Origin: Isoperla grammatica
Lineage: Eukaryota > Arthropoda > Insecta > Plecoptera > Perlodidae
Reading direction: 5' to 3'
Assembly: GCA_945910005.1 (NCBI GenBank)
Contig: OX246745.1
Span: 14,904,274-14,968,273 of the forward strand
Length of the DNA: 64,000 bases
A model generated the notes under the pieces. That model was not told the DNA's origin, ran no database searches, and saw only the letters and a program-made list of their open reading frames with translations. Below, piece by piece: positions 58,401 to 64,000 of the stretch. The position numbers and the translations under genes are program-made. Numbering within the stretch: position 1 is the first letter of the stretch; every line of letters begins with the position of its first letter.

Positions 58401-58912
58401 CACTAGTTTCCTCCCCCGCTCAGGACCATAAAGGATGAAAATACGTACTAAAGCAACAACTCTCGCTACATAACAGAGAAATCATACAACGACAATTGAT
58501 AGTCCCTTGCCTGCTAGAAAGTGATTAGGATTCTTGACGCATCAACCTTGGATGATAAAATTAAAATACAGAATTTGTTAGTCAAGAGTCAACCCCAAAT
58601 TAACCTTGAACTTTGCGCAAAACAAATTAAGAAGTTAAAAAACTTTCCTCTTACTTGCGGCGTAGATCGCTATGGTTTTTGAAATCACTGACGGATAATA
58701 ATTTTATTATGTTTTTAATGAGAAGTCTTCGTTATTTTTTTACTGTGAAGTAAGGGCGCCACTGGGGGCGGAGGGGGAGAGGGCAGGGTAGTTATATTCT
58801 ATTCCACGCATCGCTAAATCCCCGTCGTCTTGGAAATAATTAATAGGCCACTTAATGAAAATAATAATTGTATCTTGACGTAAGACGATTAAACGTGTTT
58901 TTTTTTTTATTT
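55411..58912. other. Non-coding stretch, nothing recognised
   Basis: Several short AT-rich open frames were examined and not recognised. A weak B-box-like string (minus strand) lies near 56188, and a G-run near 57204. Confidence 0.45.
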
Positions 58913-58984
58913 CTTACCTGTGGGTGTAATGTGGGCCGGGACTACAGTCTTACCTGTGGGTATAATGTGGGCCGGGACTACAGT
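58913..58984. repeat. 36-bp tandem duplication
   Basis: 58913-58948 and 58949-58984 start with CTTACCTGTGGGTGTAATGT and differ at one base. Confidence 0.95.
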
Positions 58985-60829
58985 CATAACCATGTTTAGT
59001 CATTGGAGGGAATCATAAGTATTGCACTTATCATGGGACTTGGCCGAGTCACAATGAGAAGACCCACAAAGACTCCAGTAAACGAAATGAAAACTATTAC
59101 TCCCATCACAGATGTGGATCAATTACACCTTTTACAATTCCAACTACATTAGCAGAAAAAAAAGTCTAACCGATTTTTTTATTTTTTTTTATGTCATGAA
59201 AACACGTTAAAATGTTATCGTGAAATTTTTGTTCATTTCAAAATCTGCTTTTTGTTATATAATGAAAATGAAGTTGGGGAAAAACGCATTTAGGGGTTTC
59301 ATTTTTTTAACAGAGCCTTGGTGATAAAATGAAGGGTAGAGCCAAAGGTAATTTTCAGAAGCTCTCACTCACCCAAGCTGAGAGTTTTTCTTACAGTACA
59401 CTCTTACTGTTCAACGAAATATTGTATATTATGTAACGTAACATTTAAACATCAATTAAATATTTTGTTTATAGTGTTATGAAAATTTGCCATCAAACGA
59501 TACTCAATTCTAGCGTATTCGCCGAAGTGACAACCAGAGCTTCCCAAAAACACCCATTGTTGCCATGGATTTGTTTTGTTTATGGGAAATAACTTGGAAA
59601 CAACTGTTACCTTGGTAACAATGGGCGCCCCTAGGTGTAGGGACCGACTATGAATTCCAACCTAAAACACGCTGCGTTTCTAGTTTTGTTAATGTAAATA
59701 CGGAGACTGTGTACGAAACAGCTCGTGTAGTGAATCTGCTCTGGCTTCTAAATGTTTCTTTTTCTTTCTTTCTTTCTTTCTTCGAGTCAAGTTTATCTTA
59801 TGCGCCGGAAAAGAGTTCCGCCCCCATCCCATTACACGACCGCAAACAAATAAAAGAACGCCGTCTGTAGTATCACTGTTTCTCTGTCTCACCAGTAGAG
59901 TAGGAAGATAAACAATTGTGTGTATTGTCAAGGTGTATCCGACATCGTGTGACCATTAGTCAATACGCTAGACAGATCCAGTGTGGGACAGTTCGAAGTA
60001 ATGGGTCTCGATATCATCACATGCAATACCCTTATGTAAGACACTCCATATAATAGGTAGGTAGATCACAATCACTTAGAAGAGGGTTTTTTGAATAATT
60101 TTTTCCCCTCGTGTATAGATTGGGTAATTTTTAAATATCACCGACCATTATGTCCGAAATAGATTTTTAGTTGAAAGTATAGAGCCAAACACGCTCAGGG
60201 ATTTCTGTTAATAAAATTGTACTCTTGTTATTTATAAAGTAAATCATTTATTATTTAAAAAAAAAAGCTATCGCGTCGAAAATTAAAGAAAATTATATTG
60301 TCATGTAGCGAGATCACGTGCCGACCCAATAAATCACCAAGAAGGAGATTAACACCTGTAAAAGTTAAAGCGTACCAACTTTTACATGACAATATCAGTA
60401 CATGCTAGCCTTCAAATGCGAAAAGCATAAGTAAAAGTATATACTTCAGTATAAAGTGGAAAACATTTCTTTAAATGTGATTTTTTTTGCCAAGTAGCAC
60501 AGGGAGATTTTCTACCGTTTGTTACCGTTGCACTGTTGAAGGTCCATTTTATCCCACTGGCATTATCAAAGTAGCCCCATACGTACACAAGTGACATGAG
60601 CGAAGTGACATATGACCATTACCTATCCTCGTGCTCATAATAGCAGATATCGGAACAGTATAATACAAACAAATCAACAGGTTTTACATATGGTGGAGGT
60701 GCCGGGTTACTGGAATATCTTAGGCTGATTGATTTGAGTCAACAGTGACGTCACTAAATACACTTTACTTCTCTTAACATCCAACGGGTATCGCCACGAG
60801 AGACTTATAACGGAAGATCAGCGCTCTTT
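58985..60829. other. Non-coding stretch with small repeats
   Basis: Holds a short inverted repeat (CCCATTGTTGCC at 59553 with its near-reverse ending at 59625), a (TTTC)n tract near 59757-59783 and a GGTGGAGGTGCCGGGT string at about 60692 shared with 31578. Nothing else is recognised. Confidence 0.5.
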
Positions 60830-60833
60830 TTAA

Positions 60834-61138
60834 GAGTCTACGGCAGCAGGTCGTGGGATATTAAGGTTTCTGTTCGCAACTTAAAAAAAAAACTTTTAAA
60901 TTCGAAATTGAAGGAAGATATAAATTATGTTGATATAAATTGTGTGTTATTCTGTGTCTTACGGCAACAGCTATGGCTGCAGAGACCAATAAAGGTTGTT
61001 AATATTATTAAGACAGATATTATCTGCAGACGCTGATAATATCTGTCTTGTGTATCTTCCCACAATTTCAATTTTAACAGTTGTTTTAAAGACACGAACA
61101 GAAACCCGTAAATTCTCACTATCTACTGCCGTAGACTC
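60834..61138. mobile_element. 305-bp MITE with TTAA target duplication
   Basis: The inverted termini GAGTCTACGGCAGCAGGTCG and, in reverse, GAGTCTACGGCAGTAGATAG are flanked by TTAA on both sides (60830-60833 and 61139-61142). GGTTTCTGTTCG is shared further in. The interior holds a 14-bp-arm hairpin (AGACAGATATTATC, 61011-61048). TTAA targets are used by piggyBac and Kolobok families. The GAGTC end is not the usual piggyBac CCC start, so the family is open. Confidence 0.82.
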
Positions 61139-61142
61139 TTAA

Positions 61143-62420
61143 TGCAAACAACGCGTTTAAATTCGAGTTTCTATGGCGTTCTGAACGTCCTATGTGGCTT
61201 TTCGTAGAGCATATTATTTTCTTTTCTATATAGCAAGTGGCATGCGAGGTTTTCATGAGGCTCCAACATATGGAATATAGCAATAAATCAAACGCACCGT
61301 AAAGAGGACCCTAACATGACGGCTATAGCATATCTCTCCCCATTAATATTCAAGATAGCTCAGTGCACACACACTTTTAATTAAATTAGCGGGAAATGAT
61401 TCTAAGCAAATCTGTAGCGGACGTATTCTAGATAAGAACTTCTCAACTATTGTTTTAAACACAGTGAAAAGTTATATTCCCTGGCAAGGAACATATTATC
61501 ATACAACAAAGAGGATAAATAACCTGCGTATGACAACTATTATCAAAAGTTGAAGAAACATTCATTTACTATCTCGAGAGTCATAAATCCAGATATATTG
61601 TCAGAGTTACAGAAACCTGAACAGGAGAGTAAGTATTTGTCGTAAACATACGGAACTCTCAATGCGGCTAAGAAGGAATTCCCACGGTTGCTTGGCATGT
61701 CTCGATATCGCGTATCGAGACGATTATGGACGGGAATAATCCACACAACCAAAGTTACCTCGTCTACTTTTACCGGTGACAAAACACAGCAAACGGTAAA
61801 AAAAATGTTGGTTACAAGGGATGAATTAATTAATGTGTTATCGTTCGGAAACTGGCAACTTCGGTATAACCATACTAAAACTACTGATTGAGTGATTATT
61901 TGTTTATAAAGCCCCTTTACTTCTAACTATCGAATAATCTGTATTACCACTGTAAAAACCGACAGTGGTGCACAAAGTTCAATCCTGCACATATGTAAGA
62001 CAGTTGAGTAACGCTTGTACAGTGTACAACATTCTAAAGAGAACAATGAAGATAATACTACTAATATGATATGACAATATACATAACAATAATGTAGAAT
62101 TAGGATGTCTCAGTTTACTTGCCAGAGAACGCAGAAACCAGCTGTTCTGGGGACATGTAAATGTAATACCCTGAGGAATGTAATCGGCATATGTAGTGAA
62201 TGCTAGTTTGCATAGCTTGGTTGTTGGACCCCGCCATGTAAAGTAATTCCCGGTAAGCTTGCGAAGATAAATGGAAATAATAATAATAATAATAATAACC
62301 GTTGTTCTAAGGTTGGTAACAAAACCTCACAATAGCGAGATTACATTGTCCTGTGAATGGGACGCATAAATGTCGTTGACTCAGTCACACTGTGCGCCGC
62401 CAGTGCTGGATAGTAGATAG
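61143..62420. other. Non-coding stretch, nothing recognised
   Basis: A perfect small hairpin GTCTCGATA/TATCGAGAC lies at about 61698-61720, and a short (AAT)n at about 62277-62300. No exon is recognised. Confidence 0.45.
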
Positions 62421-62428
62421 TAGACAGA

Positions 62429-62498
<70 letters not shown>

Positions 62499-62503
62499 GG
62501 ACT

Positions 62504-62548
<45 letters not shown>
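62421..62548. repeat. (GACAGTA)n 7-bp tandem repeat
   Basis: About 18 units of GACAGTA with a few variants (GATAGTA, GACAGAA, GACAGTG/GACTGTA). Confidence 0.95.
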
Positions 62549-62994
62549 TAGACAACCCTCAGGGCTTCAATCTACGCTATATAGTCAATTACGGAACTTT
62601 GAAAGTCACTTCCCGTACGTAGTAAGTTGACTGATTATTAATCAAGTTGAACTAAATGGAACACACCATGACTATAGCTAATTGCTTAAGTTCCTTTAGT
62701 CTTGGCTATTGTTGATAATAACAAAAAGCCTTGTGCGACATACAACACATTTAGCTGATGATTAATTTTGTCTGCATGGGGCGTATATGTAAGCAGTCAG
62801 ATTAAACTTCCCACCGCGCGGCGGCTTACGCATCTTAATTGACGTTTTAGAACTAATTTCAGGAAGAATCCGGTTGATTTACCTGGTTTACTAAAATTCG
62901 GGGCCAAAAGTTAACGAAGGGGCCCGGAGGGGAGGTTTTCGACTTGGAATACAGTTTATTTCTGAATCGGAAAATGTATTCATATGTATACTGT
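62549..62994. other. Non-coding spacer
   Basis: No supportable feature. Confidence 0.4.
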
Positions 62995-63075
62995 ATGGCT
63001 CAGTGGTATCACACAAGTCTCTTTTTCGGGAGGTTGACGGTTCGATTTCCCCTGTCGGCAATGCTAACAGCTTTT
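62995..63075 (+). mobile_element. tRNA-derived SINE head
   Basis: The A-box-like TGGCTCAGTGGTATCAC and the B-box GGTTCGATTTCC stand at tRNA spacing and are followed by CTGTCGGCAATGCTAACAG. It is similar in layout to the SINE at 23342. Confidence 0.6.
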
Positions 63076-63914
63076 CTCGATGTTAACGTTAGTCAGTCAC
63101 AAGGCGCGAAAACTAGGACTTGGACATTCCTTTCCATAAATAGTCAATCATCTAGAGAACGGCAATTTCTCCCTTTATACATTTCGTACAAACTGCTATT
63201 ATTATATCAGTAAAATAAACGTGCGTATTACAACTTATGTGTCTGTAATTGTAAGTCAAAGGAACTATTATGATTCAAACAAAACACGGCTTACTCGCAA
63301 CTTTCTGACAATACAGATGTTTATGTTGCGTTAGACATACTAAATACCACTTCTCTTTATTAAATTACGTAGATACCAGTATAATGGTTTGTCTTGTTTA
63401 ATAATAGTGATGTCTTTGTATTTCTTCCAAAAGGTTTGTTTACGTACTTTACGCAGACACGATAAGTTATTCTCTTGTGTTTCAAAGCGAAAGAATACAA
63501 GAAGTGTTTTCAAGACTGGTGGTGTTTTCAATGAGGTAAACATCCCGAGTAACAAAGTGCCGCTTTAATGTGGCAGTCCGGAGTTGTTTGTAAGACATCC
63601 ATGTGGTTCACATTCTTTTAATGTTTCATTCGTACACTTGTTTTCACTGATATCTGCTACGGTACTTAGCAACTGCAGTATAAGATACGATCATAGACGA
63701 TAGGCGATACACGTATAGCTAGATAGGTCGTTATTGAAGTAGGTTTTAGTTGTCTCTGCTCGACTGATGTCGCTAAAGAACCAGTCTAACATAAAAACAG
63801 CGTTAAATAATATTACATGAAAAAAATATATTTTTTTAAAAACAACGCTTATATTTAAATGCACTAAAAAGTAAAAAATAAATTTTCGCCCAACAAATTT
63901 TTGCCTCACTCGGA
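63076..63914. other. Non-coding spacer
   Basis: No supportable feature. Confidence 0.4.
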
Positions 63915-64000
63915 AAATAAAAGCGTTGGGCGCTTTCGGTATTGACATAGATTGCAGTATTCTGCTGTTTATGCAGGGAAAGCGCCCAACGCTTTTATTT
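63915..64000. mobile_element. Inverted repeat cut by the window edge
   Basis: AAAGCGTTGGGCGCTTTC and neighbouring bases (63915-63937) are exactly reversed at 63978-64000, with a 40-nt loop. The right arm reaches the last base of the window, so the repeat may continue outside it. Confidence 0.75.

Overview
This is non-bacterial, AT-rich eukaryotic DNA. Coding exons are short and flanked by GT/AG splice sites, introns are long, and the window is crowded with microsatellites, minisatellites, tRNA-derived SINE heads, LINE fragments and small inverted-repeat transposons (MITEs). Two short tracts of the arthropod telomere motif (CCTAA/TTAGG) and the repeat content suggest an insect with a large, repeat-rich genome. 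A polyneopteran such as a cockroach, termite or stick insect is a guess, not a demonstration.

The one gene I recognise is the 5' part of a Ligand-of-Numb protein X (LNX) E3 ubiquitin ligase, on the minus strand. Its exons, in transcript order, are a RING exon (42222-42540, start codon at 42499), a TRAF-type zinc-finger exon (35682-35777), a linker exon (35037-35205) and a probable further linker exon (34834-35011). The first three join in phase, and the zinc finger is split across exons 2 and 3 exactly where a ligand cysteine is needed. The gap between the last two exons is only 25 nt. No PDZ-domain exon was recognised, so the rest of the gene is either unrecognised here or lies left of the window. 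A 140-bp tandem duplication has copied the RING exon's splice acceptor and start codon, creating a 21-codon upstream ORF.

Layout: 1-2.6 kb featureless; 2.95 kb a perfect 75-bp foldback; 5.6-7.3 kb two tandem-repeat families with monomers near 180 bp; 7.8-8.5 kb SINEs; 9.4-10.2 kb a 60-bp minisatellite; 13.6 kb an inverted-repeat element carrying telomere-like repeats; 14.2 kb and 36.0 kb two opposite copies of one 268-bp MITE; 17-31 kb microsatellites, SINEs and dispersed repeats; 34.8-42.5 kb LNX, whose first coding intron holds a MITE, an 80-bp-arm hairpin, a (GTAA)48 tract, a 403-bp foldback and an 85-codon ORF; 42.4-43.2 kb the LNX duplication and a foldback array; 46.9 kb a perfect inverted repeat with a hammerhead-ribozyme-like loop; 47.9-49.1 kb a nest of LINE remnants and MITEs; 49.8-50.5 kb a foldback with a hAT-like MITE nested inside; 53.9 kb a second telomere-motif inverted-repeat element; 54.3-55.4 kb a 21-copy minisatellite; 60.8 kb a TTAA-flanked MITE; 63.9 kb an inverted repeat cut by the window edge.

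Apart from LNX nothing looks like a working gene set. The most interesting signals are the LNX exon duplication and 25-nt gap, the telomere motifs carried inside transposon-like inverted repeats, and several nested elements whose target-site duplications can be read directly.
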